DNA of 64,000 nucleotides from CAYSGL01 sp964520985 (GCA_964520985.1 CAZFPB010000004.1:1-64000), one strand, 5' to 3'. Shown: positions 7,520-16,659, numbered from the stretch's first letter. Numbers and translations: made by a program. Notes: generated from the letters alone by a model not told the origin.

Positions 7520-8842
7520 TTAAGCACCGAGAGGTAATACAGCCTTCATGCGGGCAAGCGCTAGACGGTTGTAAAGGTCGAAACCACAGTACCACTTCAT
7601 ACGGTATTGGTAAGCGTTCTCGTCTTCTCGTGGACCAACGTACTCTAGTTTTAGACCAGCGTTGTTAGCGGAAGTGAAACCAACGATACCTTTGTACTCA
7701 CCCCAGCAGCCGCAGTAGATGCTTGAGCCGTCTAGGCGTTCAGCAAGAACTACATCTTGACCAGCAGTGAACATACCGACTGCGTTAGGAGCTACACGAG
7801 CAACTAGGCGGTTTTGTTCAGGATCCATAAATGAACCAGTTGAAACTACCGTAAGAGTGGTCGTACCAGCACCAGCAGTAACGTTCCAACGGTAAAGAAC
7901 ACCATCATTACCACGCATTAGAACGTGGACTTGCGCAGCCGTACCAGCAACGTCAACTTCAATCGTAGTAGCATTAGAAGCAGCTAGATCGAGAGTCGTT
8001 TCGGAGGTGTTAACTGCATCGTAACGACTAACGAAATCGTTACGGAAAACTGGGATACCTTGATACATTAACATAGGCTTTTCTGAACCAAGACCTTGGG
8101 TTTGGATCATGCCTGCGTCCGTACCGCCGCCAGTATTACGTAGAAGAACACGTAAGGTACGAATATCACGTGAGTGCATCATAATGAAGTCAGGTGATGC
8201 AGCAGTAATACGGTCGATAAGATCGTCAAGATCTTCAAGAGTGTAGACTCGACCTTCAAGACCAGTACGTGGAGCAGCAGGATCATCTTCAACTAACGTT
8301 AAGGTTTGGGTTGAAGCACCTGAGTTGTAGAAAGGATGGTTGACGTCATCAACGTTACCTTGTTCTGCGTCGAGGATGCTAGCCATACCACGGAAACGAT
8401 CAGCAAGGCCGATAGGACCGTTGTTAGCTTGAACAAGTGAACCGCCACGGTTAGCATTAACAATTGCGTTCATGTAGATACGAGCAATTTGTTTAGCTTT
8501 AGCTGAGATTTGAACTTGTAACTGGTCGTTATGGTCGCTTAATTGATCTTCGATTTGACCGTCGAGGATAATGTCAGCAAGAATAGCAGTTAAGTTAACG
8601 TTAACGCTTTCGAACGTTGCACCAGCTTGGTATTTTACTTGATTTAAGTTCGTACCAGGGGAAGCCCAATCAGCAGCAGCAAGGGTGCGCTCACGGGTGA
8701 AGGTGTAAGCTAGACCTTCAAAAACTACGAAAGGAAGATACTTGAACCATTCGTCTACTGAGATAATGTCAGCGATAATACCTTCAACTAGTTCGTTGTT
8801 TGATAGTACTGCTGCATCGGTAAGTTGAATTACTTGAGCCAT
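7520..8842 (-). CDS. Major capsid protein
   Basis: The 440-residue protein follows the scaffold gene and is followed by a strong terminator, the usual arrangement for the major head subunit. The N-terminus has a long helix region (LAAADWASPGTNLN, then ILDGQIEDQLSDHNDQLQ, the spine-helix position of the HK97 fold). Central beta strands hold ITAASPDFIMMHSRDIRTL, and the C-terminus reads GFDLYNRLALARMKAVLPLGA, a type of ending common in phage capsid proteins. Codon use is noticeably less AT-rich than in neighbours, consistent with high expression. The HK97 fold is inferred from layout. Confidence 0.85.
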   Translation of the reverse strand: MAQVIQLTDAAVLSNNELVEGIIADIISVDEWFKYLPFVVFEGLAYTFTRERTLAAADWASPGTNLNQVKYQAGATFESVNVNLTAILADIILDGQIEDQLSDHNDQLQVQISAKAKQIARIYMNAIVNANRGGSLVQANNGPIGLADRFRGMASILDAEQGNVDDVNHPFYNSGASTQTLTLVEDDPAAPRTGLEGRVYTLEDLDDLIDRITAASPDFIMMHSRDIRTLRVLLRNTGGGTDAGMIQTQGLGSEKPMLMYQGIPVFRNDFVSRYDAVNTSETTLDLAASNATTIEVDVAGTAAQVHVLMRGNDGVLYRWNVTAGAGTTTLTVVSTGSFMDPEQNRLVARVAPNAVGMFTAGQDVVLAERLDGSSIYCGCWGEYKGIVGFTSANNAGLKLEYVGPREDENAYQYRMKWYCGFDLYNRLALARMKAVLPLGA

Positions 8843-8864
8843 TTGGATTTACTCTCCTTAATTG

Positions 8865-9770
8865 TTACTTAGATCTAAACGCTGTATTCTGTTCACCTTG
8901 TTTAATTCGGCTTAGTCCGCTTCGAATAAGATCTCTTGAAGTCTTTTTCTTATTAGCAGATTCAGCTTGCTCGTCTGTCTTCGTTTTAGAGAGTCGAGCG
9001 CCTTGAGCAGCACCAGGAACTGCGTGGCTAACTACAACCTTCTTATCACTAAACAAACCTTTGTCTCTAGCTGCGGAAAGTACTAACCAACCTTCTTGAG
9101 GATCTTGCTGACCTTTGACGAGAGCCTCGGCAAATTCCTTAAGTTCTTCAGGAACTTTAGCTAATTCTTCCTTAATTCGATCACGATACTGTTGACGTTT
9201 TGCTTCTTGCTCAGCTTCATATTGTAGAGCTTTATCTTTAAAACTAGCTATTTCTTTTTCTTTATCTTCTAGCTGACGTTTAAAAGCTTCTTCTGCTCTA
9301 GCTAACTTAGCTTCACGATCTGCTAATTTCTCTTCAATTGAACGCTTCTTATCTGCAGCATCAGCCTCAACAGCCTCTAGCTTTTTCTTGGCTTCGTATG
9401 CAGTAGCTGCATCTTCTTTAATCTTAGAAATAGCGTCTTCAGTCTCTTTACGTACTTTGTCTAATTGTTCTTGGAACTTAGTTCTGACAGCTTTATTCTC
9501 TTCACGAAGTTTAACTACTTCTTTAAGAGCGCTATCCTTACTCCAAGAATCTGGATCTTTTACAGTTTCTGCTGGAGTTTCTACTACGGTTTCAACCTTT
9601 GCAGGTTCTTCTTTGGAGGCAGCTTGTTTAAGTAAATCATCACCACGACGATTATTATCTACCGTGCTGTTCTTATTACCAACAATTGCATCTCCAGCTG
9701 GTGCTTCAGAACTCTCTCCTGACGCTTGACCGTTTAACTTCTCATTAGCCTTGTTCAATAAATCTTTCAT
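8865..9770 (-). CDS. Capsid scaffolding protein
   Basis: The start at 9770 follows AAGGAG; an upstream ATG at 9785 overlaps that site. The 301-residue product is acidic, Ala/Glu/Lys-rich and mostly coiled coil (residues 85-215), with a basic C-terminal helix (RDLIRSGLSRIKQGEQN) typical of the capsid-binding end of scaffolds. It lies between the portal/118-aa gene and the capsid gene, the canonical scaffold position. No protease signature is visible. Confidence 0.85.
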   Translation of the reverse strand: MKDLLNKANEKLNGQASGESSEAPAGDAIVGNKNSTVDNNRRGDDLLKQAASKEEPAKVETVVETPAETVKDPDSWSKDSALKEVVKLREENKAVRTKFQEQLDKVRKETEDAISKIKEDAATAYEAKKKLEAVEADAADKKRSIEEKLADREAKLARAEEAFKRQLEDKEKEIASFKDKALQYEAEQEAKRQQYRDRIKEELAKVPEELKEFAEALVKGQQDPQEGWLVLSAARDKGLFSDKKVVVSHAVPGAAQGARLSKTKTDEQAESANKKKTSRDLIRSGLSRIKQGEQNTAFRSK

Positions 9771-9809
9771 TCTAGCTCCTTGCAAGCTCTACTTGCGTGG
9801 GGTGTTTAA

Positions 9810-10166
9810 TTAGTAATCTGTATTAGCTCTGGAGAGTAAATCCTGGTTGCCAAATACGTCACTAAATCCTCTATTTAACATTTCACGAGCATATGGATTT
9901 TTGCTATTTACTGCATTACTTACTGGAGATTCTACTGGCCTAAGAGTTATTTCGTAAATAAGTCCAGGTTCAAAAGCCGTTAACACTGGATCTTTTAACA
10001 CGAAAGGTTTAACTTCTTTAGCACATTCAGCCCATTGAGCTTGTAGTTCTTCCCAAACTTTGTAACACTTTTCGAAATCCGTAGAGACCACTACAGCGAT
10101 ATGTTGTTGATCTCTACGTAAAATCCAAGTTTCGTATACTATCTCGTCCGGTTTTTTCTTAGCCAT
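9810..10166 (-). CDS. Conserved protein between portal and scaffold
   Basis: The 118-residue protein has an alpha/beta N-terminal part (MAKKKPDEIVYETWILRR, then STDFEKCYKVWEEL) and a polar C-terminal tail (GNQDLLSRANTDY). It starts three bases after the portal stop and precedes the scaffold. Its place suggests a head assembly cofactor. I do not recognise the family with certainty. Confidence 0.7.
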   Translation of the reverse strand: MAKKKPDEIVYETWILRRDQQHIAVVVSTDFEKCYKVWEELQAQWAECAKEVKPFVLKDPVLTAFEPGLIYEITLRPVESPVSNAVNSKNPYAREMLNRGFSDVFGNQDLLSRANTDY

Positions 10167-10168
10167 GC

Positions 10169-11998
10169 TTACCTTTGATCTCCGTTCTTTTTAGGCTGCA
10201 CTGAACTCTTTTCAGAATGCTTAGCCCTATTATCTATCTTAGCTTTACCCACACCATCGTCTTTTTCTTGTGGGACTGAGCCTAGTTCTGGAGGTGGTTC
10301 TAAGCCAGCGGCAACATACTTCTTACCCATTTCTACAGCAAGCTCAGTATCAAACTCTACTTGCTCAGCTTTATCTTCACGACGTTTCTTAATTAATTTA
10401 TCAACATCTTGATCACTTAAATAAGGATAAAGCTTTTTATAAGATTCTCTGTCACCTGAATCTAGAATCTTATTTTCAATAATAATAGTTTCCATTTGAG
10501 TTTTAGGATCAACTGGGAACTTAGGTTCTACGTAAGTAATTTGTAAAATAGCGTTTTCTGAGAATTTACGTTCACCTGATTTGGAATAATGAACATTCCA
10601 TAGTTTTTTAATTACTTGGAATAATTGTTGTTCACGTTCCATAAATAATTGACCACGTCGACGATTCTCATCAATTACGCCAGACTTTTCTAACCATAAA
10701 GCAAATCCTGAAGGACTAACTTTATCTTTATACTTAGGACGTAAGCCGTGATTAACTCTAATAATATCAGTTACACTTTCAATAGTTTTTAGGAGACCTT
10801 GAATGTCAGCTTTGGGATGTTCAAATCGAAAGTCACCTTTTTCCCCAACTGCAATTGCGGTATCTGGTCCGATAGAGAATCCAAGAGCATTAGCGTCTGC
10901 ATTGCCGTCTCTAAAGACTCCAAATCCTGCATCAAAGTTTCTAAACGCTCCACCGGCTCCAACACCCATTGATCCACCGACGACTCCTCCGAAACGACTT
11001 TGAGCTAAACCGCCTCTTAATTGATTAAAATCATCAACTGGTCTACCTTGACGTGTTCCTGTAGGACGTTCAACACCACTAAGAACTGGAACACCGAAGG
11101 ATTGGTATTTAGCAATATGATTTAAATCCGTAATCCTCATATTCGTGGCATGGTTAGCGTAAATAAGAGGTTCGTTAATAGGTAAAAAGTAGTAGTGGGC
11201 TGGATCAGAATTAAAGAAAGGTACAGCTGGAATACATCCATAAGGATTCCTAACTTGTACTTCTTTACTATCTTTGTCTACTATTTTATGAGAGTTAGGA
11301 CTCCAGTAAATAGTATTAGTTCCGCCATCTTTAGCTTGCTCCATGGCCTTTTGTTGTTTAACTGGATCCTTTGACATTCCTGTTAACTGACCTGGACGTA
11401 GTCCAAGATTAGCAGCTCCAGGGAATCCATTAAAACGGCCGTCCATACCGATTAAAAGTTCAGTTACGTAGTATGGAGATGCACCGTGGCGAATATCATA
11501 AGTTCCGCCGTGCAATAGATCTAACTGAACAGTTCCACCTTGGTTCTTCTCAACCATAAATCCAGTGGTCTCGTCTACAAAAGAAACTTTAACTAGAACC
11601 GTACCTAATAACTTGGTCCAGCGATCAAGCTTATCCATAGTCATTAAATAGCGACTTTTAACCATAATATCTTCCCAAAGCTTTTCATCTTTAGGGAGAG
11701 GTTTACCAGTAGCTCCATCAACTACTCGATATACTGGAGCTTCTTTATATAATATAGAAGTTTCGTCAATAATTTCTTTAGTTAGGTTTACAGGAAGAAT
11801 TTGTTGTTTTTCAGGATTCCTGAACTGACGTACAAGATCCAACCAAACGAATTCGTCCTGACGACCTTCATAAAAGGCTAATGCTATTTCAGTAATCCAC
11901 TGACGATAGTATACGTCCTCATATAGGTATAAGCCGATGGAACTAAGTCCACCTAATCTAGAAGTAGGATGATTTGAAATACCTAAGTTAAAAGACAT
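10169..11998 (-). CDS. Portal protein
   Basis: The 609-residue protein has the size and alpha/beta composition of portal subunits: an N-terminal wing (IGLYLYEDVYYRQWITEIALAF), a central domain and a helical, lysine-rich C-terminal part. It lies between the terminase block and the scaffold. A glycine-rich, low-complexity stretch near residues 335-370 (VVGGSMGVGAGGAFRNF) is unusual for a portal core and may be a surface loop. The dodecameric DNA-entry vertex role follows from the assignment. Confidence 0.85.
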   Translation of the reverse strand: MSFNLGISNHPTSRLGGLSSIGLYLYEDVYYRQWITEIALAFYEGRQDEFVWLDLVRQFRNPEKQQILPVNLTKEIIDETSILYKEAPVYRVVDGATGKPLPKDEKLWEDIMVKSRYLMTMDKLDRWTKLLGTVLVKVSFVDETTGFMVEKNQGGTVQLDLLHGGTYDIRHGASPYYVTELLIGMDGRFNGFPGAANLGLRPGQLTGMSKDPVKQQKAMEQAKDGGTNTIYWSPNSHKIVDKDSKEVQVRNPYGCIPAVPFFNSDPAHYYFLPINEPLIYANHATNMRITDLNHIAKYQSFGVPVLSGVERPTGTRQGRPVDDFNQLRGGLAQSRFGGVVGGSMGVGAGGAFRNFDAGFGVFRDGNADANALGFSIGPDTAIAVGEKGDFRFEHPKADIQGLLKTIESVTDIIRVNHGLRPKYKDKVSPSGFALWLEKSGVIDENRRRGQLFMEREQQLFQVIKKLWNVHYSKSGERKFSENAILQITYVEPKFPVDPKTQMETIIIENKILDSGDRESYKKLYPYLSDQDVDKLIKKRREDKAEQVEFDTELAVEMGKKYVAAGLEPPPELGSVPQEKDDGVGKAKIDNRAKHSEKSSVQPKKNGDQR

Positions 11999-12051
11999 TA
12001 TACCACTCTCTAGTGATTAATAGTATTTACTAAAACAATTAGCTCGACTAA

Positions 12052-12300
12052 TTATTTCTTCTTTTTTGCCGTACTTTTTTTAGCAGGCGCTTCATTTTTC
12101 TTCTTTGGCTTCTCTTTCTTCTCACCCATGGCAGCTTTAAGAGCATTTTCACGATCTTTAAATTCTGCTTTTAGGTGCTTTTTAATTTCTTTGTTCTTTT
12201 TGTGGCCTTCAGCCCTAATGATATCGTCAGCTGCCCAACGAGCTCTTTCTTTAAGTTCCTGCTCTTTCATTTCAGCAGGAGTCATTGAATCCAAACTCAT
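12052..12300 (-). CDS. Small highly charged helical protein
   Basis: The 82-residue, Lys/Glu-rich protein (TPAEMKEQELKERARW...) ends in a poly-lysine/alanine tail (KKSTAKKKK). It has a GGGAG ribosome site. Such basic tails suit binding of nucleic acid or capsid lumen, but no family is recognised. It lies just upstream of the portal gene. Confidence 0.65.
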   Translation of the reverse strand: MSLDSMTPAEMKEQELKERARWAADDIIRAEGHKKNKEIKKHLKAEFKDRENALKAAMGEKKEKPKKKNEAPAKKSTAKKKK

Positions 12301-12336
12301 AATTAACTCCCGGTTAAGTAAGGGAAGGGTAAAGGC

Positions 12337-12660
12337 CTAGGAGTGTATGCCCAGCTCTCGTTTCCTCCTCCCTGGAGAAAAACCTGCCCTTCTAAATCTA
12401 TTTATTATCCTTAAATACGCCTCATCCGCACGAGTCAGCTTAACGATTGAAAAGCCTGGTCGGTGTTGGCAGTAGTCTCGCTCTACCTGATAATAATTAG
12501 GTGCGGTCTGGACCTTTGTGCTTCGTTGCAGGTTTTGCCACGCCTGAACCCTTGTCGTGACCGTCTGAGTAATCTGAGCAGTCGCTGTTGCCAAGCGCTT
12601 CTGGAACGTTGACGCCTGGGGTTGGAGAAGCTCCGCCCATTTGAGGCGTCTTCTTACCAC
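12337..12660 (-). CDS. Basic ORF overlapping 12497-12706 in another frame
   Basis: A GTG-initiated 107-residue frame, rich in Arg and Gln, overlaps the first 164 bases of another minus-strand gene. Its unique downstream half (VERDYCQHRPGFSIVKL...) looks protein-like and fills a 196-base gap that would otherwise be empty in a tightly packed operon. It may be read from GTG 12660 or by a +1 shift from 12497-12706. It may also be spurious. The region is richer in GC than its surroundings. Confidence 0.35.
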   Translation of the reverse strand: MVRRRLKWAELLQPQASTFQKRLATATAQITQTVTTRVQAWQNLQRSTKVQTAPNYYQVERDYCQHRPGFSIVKLTRADEAYLRIINRFRRAGFSPGRRKRELGIHS

Positions 12661-12706
12661 GTGACTTAAGGTTAGGAACTGAATCTGAAACTTTACGACG
12701 TTGCAT
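12497..12706 (-). CDS. Small basic/proline-rich protein
   Basis: The 69-residue product (MQRRKVSDSVPNLKSRG...) has a clear AAGGGAG ribosome site. It is rich in Lys, Pro, Gly and Ser, contains KTPQMGGASPTPGVNVP and looks disordered. It lies between small unknown genes upstream of the portal. Function unknown. Confidence 0.6.
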   Translation of the reverse strand: MQRRKVSDSVPNLKSRGKKTPQMGGASPTPGVNVPEALGNSDCSDYSDGHDKGSGVAKPATKHKGPDRT

Positions 12707-12730
12707 TGAATCTCCCTTTAAATTACTTAA

Positions 12731-12952
12731 TTAGTGTGCTTGGTCTTTGATATCAAGCGTTTCAGATGCAACGCCTAAGAACCCATTTTGACTCCCTTTG
12801 AGCTGTTTGGACTCTTCAAGAACGTTCGCTACAGCCATTGCAAAGGAGCTACCAATTCCACGGTCTTGGTGCTGGGCTTTAGGTTTCATCCTTACGTCTG
12901 ACTTTTGACCGGTTGCGGCCTTGTGGCCTTGAACTTTTTTAGTTGCCATCAT
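12731..12952 (-). CDS. Small unknown protein
   Basis: The 73-residue product has a basic, disordered N-terminus (KKVQGHKAATGQKSDVR) and a helical centre (SSFAMAVANVLEESKQL). Its ATG overlaps the previous stop in ATGATG, so the exact start could be one codon later. It is likely translated by coupling with the gene upstream. Function unknown. Confidence 0.65.
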   Translation of the reverse strand: MMATKKVQGHKAATGQKSDVRMKPKAQHQDRGIGSSFAMAVANVLEESKQLKGSQNGFLGVASETLDIKDQAH

Positions 12953-13173
12953 TTATGCCCTTGTTGAATTAGCCAATCCTTGGCATAATCATTTAATTTT
13001 TCTATTCTTTGTTGAATAGTTAAATCTTTATACTTATCGTTAACACTAGCTCCTTGAAACTCTCGAAATAAAGCTACAAATAATTTATTTTTTATATCCA
13101 TCTTTCGAGCTGTTTGTGGAAGCTTTTCATCATTAATCTTAAACATTCTACCTTGACGGTATATTAAGTCCAT
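12949..13173 (-). CDS. Small unknown protein
   Basis: The 74-residue, mixed-charge helical protein (MDLIYRQGRMFKINDEK...) ends AKDWLIQQGHK. It overlaps the preceding gene by one base and the next by four. No motif is recognised. Confidence 0.65.
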   Translation of the reverse strand: MDLIYRQGRMFKINDEKLPQTARKMDIKNKLFVALFREFQGASVNDKYKDLTIQQRIEKLNDYAKDWLIQQGHK

Positions 13174-13484
13174 TATTTACCTGCTATTGAAACTTTTCCA
13201 GTACCGCCTGATCTAGTTACTCTTACCACACAAACATTGTGAGTATTGAAACTAGTCATTGCCGTTGCTAAAGCAACAGGCGTTCCCCACGTTTTTCCGT
13301 CTACAGAGAACTCTATAGTACCTGCTAAGTCACCGTCAGACTGAAAAGTAACTTTAGCACAAACGTCGCCAAGATCGATAATTTGAGGAGCTGGGCTAGC
13401 TGCACTCATAGGAGCAGAGGCAACCTTAACTCCAGTTCGGACGGCTTGCCTAGCGTCTAAAATATCCTTTTTTGAATATGCCAT
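13173..13484 (-). CDS. Small beta-rich structural candidate
   Basis: The 103-residue protein has a short basic N-terminal helix (AYSKKDILDARQAVRTG) and a beta-sandwich-like body (GTIEFSVDGKTWGTPVALA, then VCVVRVTRSGGTGKVSI). The SVDGKTW phrase is common in small discoidin-like or Ig-like phage surface domains. It may be a virion decoration. It follows the inserted HNH gene, so it was probably next to the large terminase originally. Confidence 0.65.
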   Translation of the reverse strand: MAYSKKDILDARQAVRTGVKVASAPMSAASPAPQIIDLGDVCAKVTFQSDGDLAGTIEFSVDGKTWGTPVALATAMTSFNTHNVCVVRVTRSGGTGKVSIAGK

Positions 13485-14020
13485 TAATAAAGCTCCTTAG
13501 CCTGTTTTTTTAAATTATCTTCGGCCCAAAGAGGCTGCAGATTTGTATAATGACAAGCTTTTAGTAATTGTTCTCTGTTTGTTAAGTCGAATTTACTTAA
13601 AGGTTTTATATGATCTATATGCCACAGATTTCTATTTTCCCAAGTCATACCATCTTTAAATTTAGATTCTAAATAAATCTTAAACTCTTCTACGGAACAT
13701 CCTAAATCTTTAACAGCAGACCCAGTTTTATAATTACTTTTCAAAGCTCTGAGTAACCTAGACCTTAATCTTTTCTTAAGAATGAAATTAATATCATTGC
13801 TTGATCTGATTCGTTCTTTTCGTTTGTAATATTCTTTATATATTTTTCTGTGTTCTTTTCCGTAACGTTTACGTTTTTCCGAATGAATTTTGTTGTACTT
13901 AAGATCATAAGATTTTTTCTTAATTTTACAAAAATAATAAATCGTATTATTTTTGATTCTTGAGTTCCAATGTAAAGAATCTAATTCAAAAGAATCTTGA
14001 CAGTGTTTACAATATTTCAT
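13484..14020 (-). CDS. Free-standing HNH homing endonuclease
   Basis: The 178-residue protein has an N-terminal CxxC (YCKHCQ), a basic helical linker and a C-terminal HNH core: WHIDHIKPLSKFDL, then CHYTNLQPLWAEDN. This matches phage HNH nucleases that cut intron-less target genes. It overlaps the large-terminase stop by one base (TAATG), the usual place for a selfish insertion after a conserved gene. The second N-terminal metal pair seems degenerate: only one Cys (YFCKIKK) is present where a CxxC is usual. Confidence 0.85.
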   Translation of the reverse strand: MKYCKHCQDSFELDSLHWNSRIKNNTIYYFCKIKKKSYDLKYNKIHSEKRKRYGKEHRKIYKEYYKRKERIRSSNDINFILKKRLRSRLLRALKSNYKTGSAVKDLGCSVEEFKIYLESKFKDGMTWENRNLWHIDHIKPLSKFDLTNREQLLKACHYTNLQPLWAEDNLKKQAKELY

Positions 14021-15633
14021 TAGAAACCTGGAGTAAAAGCAACGTAAGATCCACGATCGTGAAATAAATAAACTAGAGCGTATCTAAGGGCATCAAGTAA
14101 TCCTTCATAACCTTCAACAGATTCTTCGTAATCTTCTTTAAGGATACCTGCTTTACTTTTCTTAAATTTAGCAGTACTTAAAGCGTATATTAAATTTACA
14201 CAATTACGAGATATAAATAACTTAGGACCAGTCTTTTGTTGCCCATCCTCTAATATAATAGGACGTCCATGTTGATCAAACTCGGGAAATTGAAGCCAGT
14301 GTCTGATCATATCGCAACCGATTTCTCGGTCTTGTTTTAATCCTACCGGTCTAAATCCTAGTACTGCGTGCATATCATCCCAGGCGGATCGTCCATTTAA
14401 TTGTACCTGATCCCCGCTTACGTCCGCTATAACATTCTTTACTTTAATATCTCTCCATCTACCTTCTGGACGATTTTCCGCTCTCCAGATCTTATGAGCC
14501 AAGCTAGTATACTCATCGTGTTTATTTAAAATCTGCTGAGCTTGCATATAAGAGGTAGTTTTTGGAGTAAAGCATTCATCAAAAATAATTACATCATTAA
14601 ATTTATTTACTTGAATAAAGATAGTTGAAGCTGGTTTTGCGAAGTTGTGATCGCATGCGGCAAAGATAGGACCTTCATCAGGATGCCATTTGTAGTCCAC
14701 AACATTCGGAAATGGTTTCTCTTCTGACGCTTCCATAATAAAACCTGGGAAACACATATCAGAAACTGCTTCGAAATCTGCCAAGTATTCTTGCTTAAAT
14801 TGAATAACTTTACCGTTCTGAACCGCTTCTCGATAAGACTTATCAATCTCTCGTTTAGATTCTTCTGGAGATCCAGCTAACAACGGATTATCATAACTAG
14901 TTTGCCTGAACGAACTCCAATCTGTCATGTCGTCATCTATTCCTAGATTTTCGTCCATGATAATATCAAGTACGCCGGCACGTTGCTTAGAACCTTTTTG
15001 TCCCATAAGGAACATTTTATAGAAACCGTTGCGGCCACGAGGAGTTGAAATAAAGATTGCACTACCTGATTTATCCATCAAAGTAGGTTTAAGCATCTGA
15101 ACCCATACATCATAAATAGCTGGGTCTAATGCAGCTTCGTCAACAATAACTAGATCTAAAGCTTCACCAGCAAGTGAATCAGGGTTTTCTAAAGACTTAG
15201 CTTCAAGTACTGAACCCCAAGGAGTCTCTAAGAAATACTCACCTTTTTGGTTTCTAGCTCGTCCGCCGCCAGTTTTACCTGGTCTAATTAGTTTAAGCTG
15301 TACGACTAAAATGTTATACAGCTCTCTGAATACTTTTTCACATAGTGAATAATCAGGAGCTACAATCCATACTCTTCGTCTAGGCTGCATTAATACTGAT
15401 AAGGCTACTAGAGAAGTATAGAGGGTCTTACCCCAACGACGACCACAAGCAAGAACTTTAAAACGGGCTGGATCATCGCTAACGGTTAAATGTCCTGCGT
15501 GAAGAGGTTGAATCAATTTACCTTGGGAAGTTCTCACTTTTTTACTTTGTAGCCATAAAGCCAAGGCTTCCACGTTTAATTCGTGGACCCTTAAAGGTTT
15601 ACCTTCAGCATTGAAATCAATCTTATCAAACAT
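14020..15633 (-). CDS. terL: Terminase large subunit
   Basis: The 537-residue packaging motor has an N-terminal ATPase with Walker A CGRRWGKT (about residue 63) and Walker B LDLVIVDEAA (about residue 160). A coupling ISTPRG segment follows, then a C-terminal nuclease domain with acidic residues in AACDHNFAKPAS and VIADVSGDQ. It pumps DNA into the prohead through the portal encoded downstream. Small terminase lies ten bases upstream. All key motifs are present and no intron is visible. Confidence 0.95.
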   Translation of the reverse strand: MFDKIDFNAEGKPLRVHELNVEALALWLQSKKVRTSQGKLIQPLHAGHLTVSDDPARFKVLACGRRWGKTLYTSLVALSVLMQPRRRVWIVAPDYSLCEKVFRELYNILVVQLKLIRPGKTGGGRARNQKGEYFLETPWGSVLEAKSLENPDSLAGEALDLVIVDEAALDPAIYDVWVQMLKPTLMDKSGSAIFISTPRGRNGFYKMFLMGQKGSKQRAGVLDIIMDENLGIDDDMTDWSSFRQTSYDNPLLAGSPEESKREIDKSYREAVQNGKVIQFKQEYLADFEAVSDMCFPGFIMEASEEKPFPNVVDYKWHPDEGPIFAACDHNFAKPASTIFIQVNKFNDVIIFDECFTPKTTSYMQAQQILNKHDEYTSLAHKIWRAENRPEGRWRDIKVKNVIADVSGDQVQLNGRSAWDDMHAVLGFRPVGLKQDREIGCDMIRHWLQFPEFDQHGRPIILEDGQQKTGPKLFISRNCVNLIYALSTAKFKKSKAGILKEDYEESVEGYEGLLDALRYALVYLFHDRGSYVAFTPGF

Positions 15634-15643
15634 TTAAACTCGG

Positions 15644-16156
15644 TTATTTTTTACTGTGGATAGCTTCATTTAATTGACGGAACATATCCATAGCGCTGTC
15701 TTTAACAGCGGGGTCTTTTTCTGAATAATCACCAGATAACGTTAGCCATACTTTTGCAGCTGGAACATTACCTTGAACAGCTTGGTCAAAAAGTTTACCA
15801 ATTACTTGAGCTCTTGAATCTGGAGTAAATAACCCCTCACCTCTAAGCTTCATCCATACAGCTTCTTCCCACTCTTTTTTCTTTTTCCAAGTTCCTAGAG
15901 TAGTTGTAGAAGGTACAGCATCTAAAAGTATTTGCATAACTTCAGCTTCATCTGCATATCTAGATTTAATTTCATCTTCAATATGTTTAATATGTTGTGC
16001 TGCTGTGATCTTTTGTTTATTGAGAACGTAATGAGCTTGAATCTCTTGAGCTATTTGCTCAACTAAATCCCAACGAGAATCGCCAGAGAGCTCTTTGGCT
16101 TTTTTCATTGCTAATACTTTTAAAGTACCAGCTTGAGAACGTTCCTTAGGATCCAT
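15644..16156 (-). CDS. Terminase small subunit candidate
   Basis: The 170-residue protein directly precedes terL. The middle has STTTLGTWKKKKEWEEAVW, the helix-turn-helix recognition pattern seen in phage small terminases. The C-terminal part is helical (oligomerisation) and ends AIHSKK. It would recognise the packaging site and regulate TerL. Assignment rests on position and this motif. Confidence 0.75.
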   Translation of the reverse strand: MDPKERSQAGTLKVLAMKKAKELSGDSRWDLVEQIAQEIQAHYVLNKQKITAAQHIKHIEDEIKSRYADEAEVMQILLDAVPSTTTLGTWKKKKEWEEAVWMKLRGEGLFTPDSRAQVIGKLFDQAVQGNVPAAKVWLTLSGDYSEKDPAVKDSAMDMFRQLNEAIHSKK

Positions 16157-16404
16157 TATTTTCTCTTCCTACGTACCTTTTGTTCAGGAGTTTTAATTGG
16201 TTGATCTTCTTTCTTAGGTTTAGGAGGATCAATTTTGATCAAAAACTCAGGATTTGATTTGAAACTTTTTTTGCCTTTAGACTTCTTTAGAGACAAGTCA
16301 CAAGAATTATTACCACAAAAACGAGGGCTAATGTCTGACCATGAAGACGGTAGAGCTTTTTCCCACTCGTTGCAACACCCGCATTTATATACTAATTTAT
16401 CCAT
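16156..16404 (-). CDS. Zinc-ribbon-like small protein
   Basis: The 82-residue protein has a Cys-rich head (YKCGCCNEW, then RFCGNNSCDLS), fitting a four-Cys zinc site, and a long basic, proline-rich tail (IKTPEQKVRRKRK). It overlaps its neighbours by one and eight bases. Nucleic acid binding is plausible. The role near the terminase genes is unknown. Confidence 0.65.
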   Translation of the reverse strand: MDKLVYKCGCCNEWEKALPSSWSDISPRFCGNNSCDLSLKKSKGKKSFKSNPEFLIKIDPPKPKKEDQPIKTPEQKVRRKRK

Positions 16405-16597
16405 CTTGAAGTTTCCTTCTTTCGCTCGGTTTATATTTATCTTCTTTTTTCCAACTTCTACAAGAACACATCCAGCAGCTGCAAGGCTTGGGAGTCTTGC
16501 GCATCTTACCGTCAGGTTGACAAGCTGGATTATTATTATAACACAAACGACTGGTCAATTTGACTTCGGTACGTCTGCGACGTTCTCCACGATCCAT
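16397..16597 (-). CDS. Cys-rich conserved phage protein
   Basis: The 66-residue basic protein contains CSCWMCSCRSWKKEDK followed by SERRK. This resembles a short family in many phages with a C-x-C-x-x-C core and a basic helix. An AGGA site precedes the ATG. A zinc-binding RNA or DNA contact is likely; the biological role is unknown. It appears to be the first gene of the leftward morphogenesis unit. Confidence 0.65.
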   Translation of the reverse strand: MDRGERRRRTEVKLTSRLCYNNNPACQPDGKMRKTPKPCSCWMCSCRSWKKEDKYKPSERRKLQDG

Positions 16598-16621
16598 TTA
16601 ATTAATCCTAAATAAGATAAA

Positions 16622-16659
16622 TAGGGACTGCGAAGCTTTGAAGGCTTGCGGAATCCCTA
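16622..16659 (-). terminator. Imperfect hairpin between LLY array and morphogenesis genes
   Basis: TAGGGA pairs with TCCCTA and GCGAAGC nearly pairs with GCTTGCG around a short loop. On the minus strand the stem is followed by TTTATC. It could end transcription of the array or be an RNA-processing site. The 16598-16791 gap holds nothing else I can support. Confidence 0.45.

Noticed and set aside
9388..9729. Antisense frame in the scaffold gene
   Set aside because: Low-complexity Ser/Leu product typical of antisense of a coiled coil.
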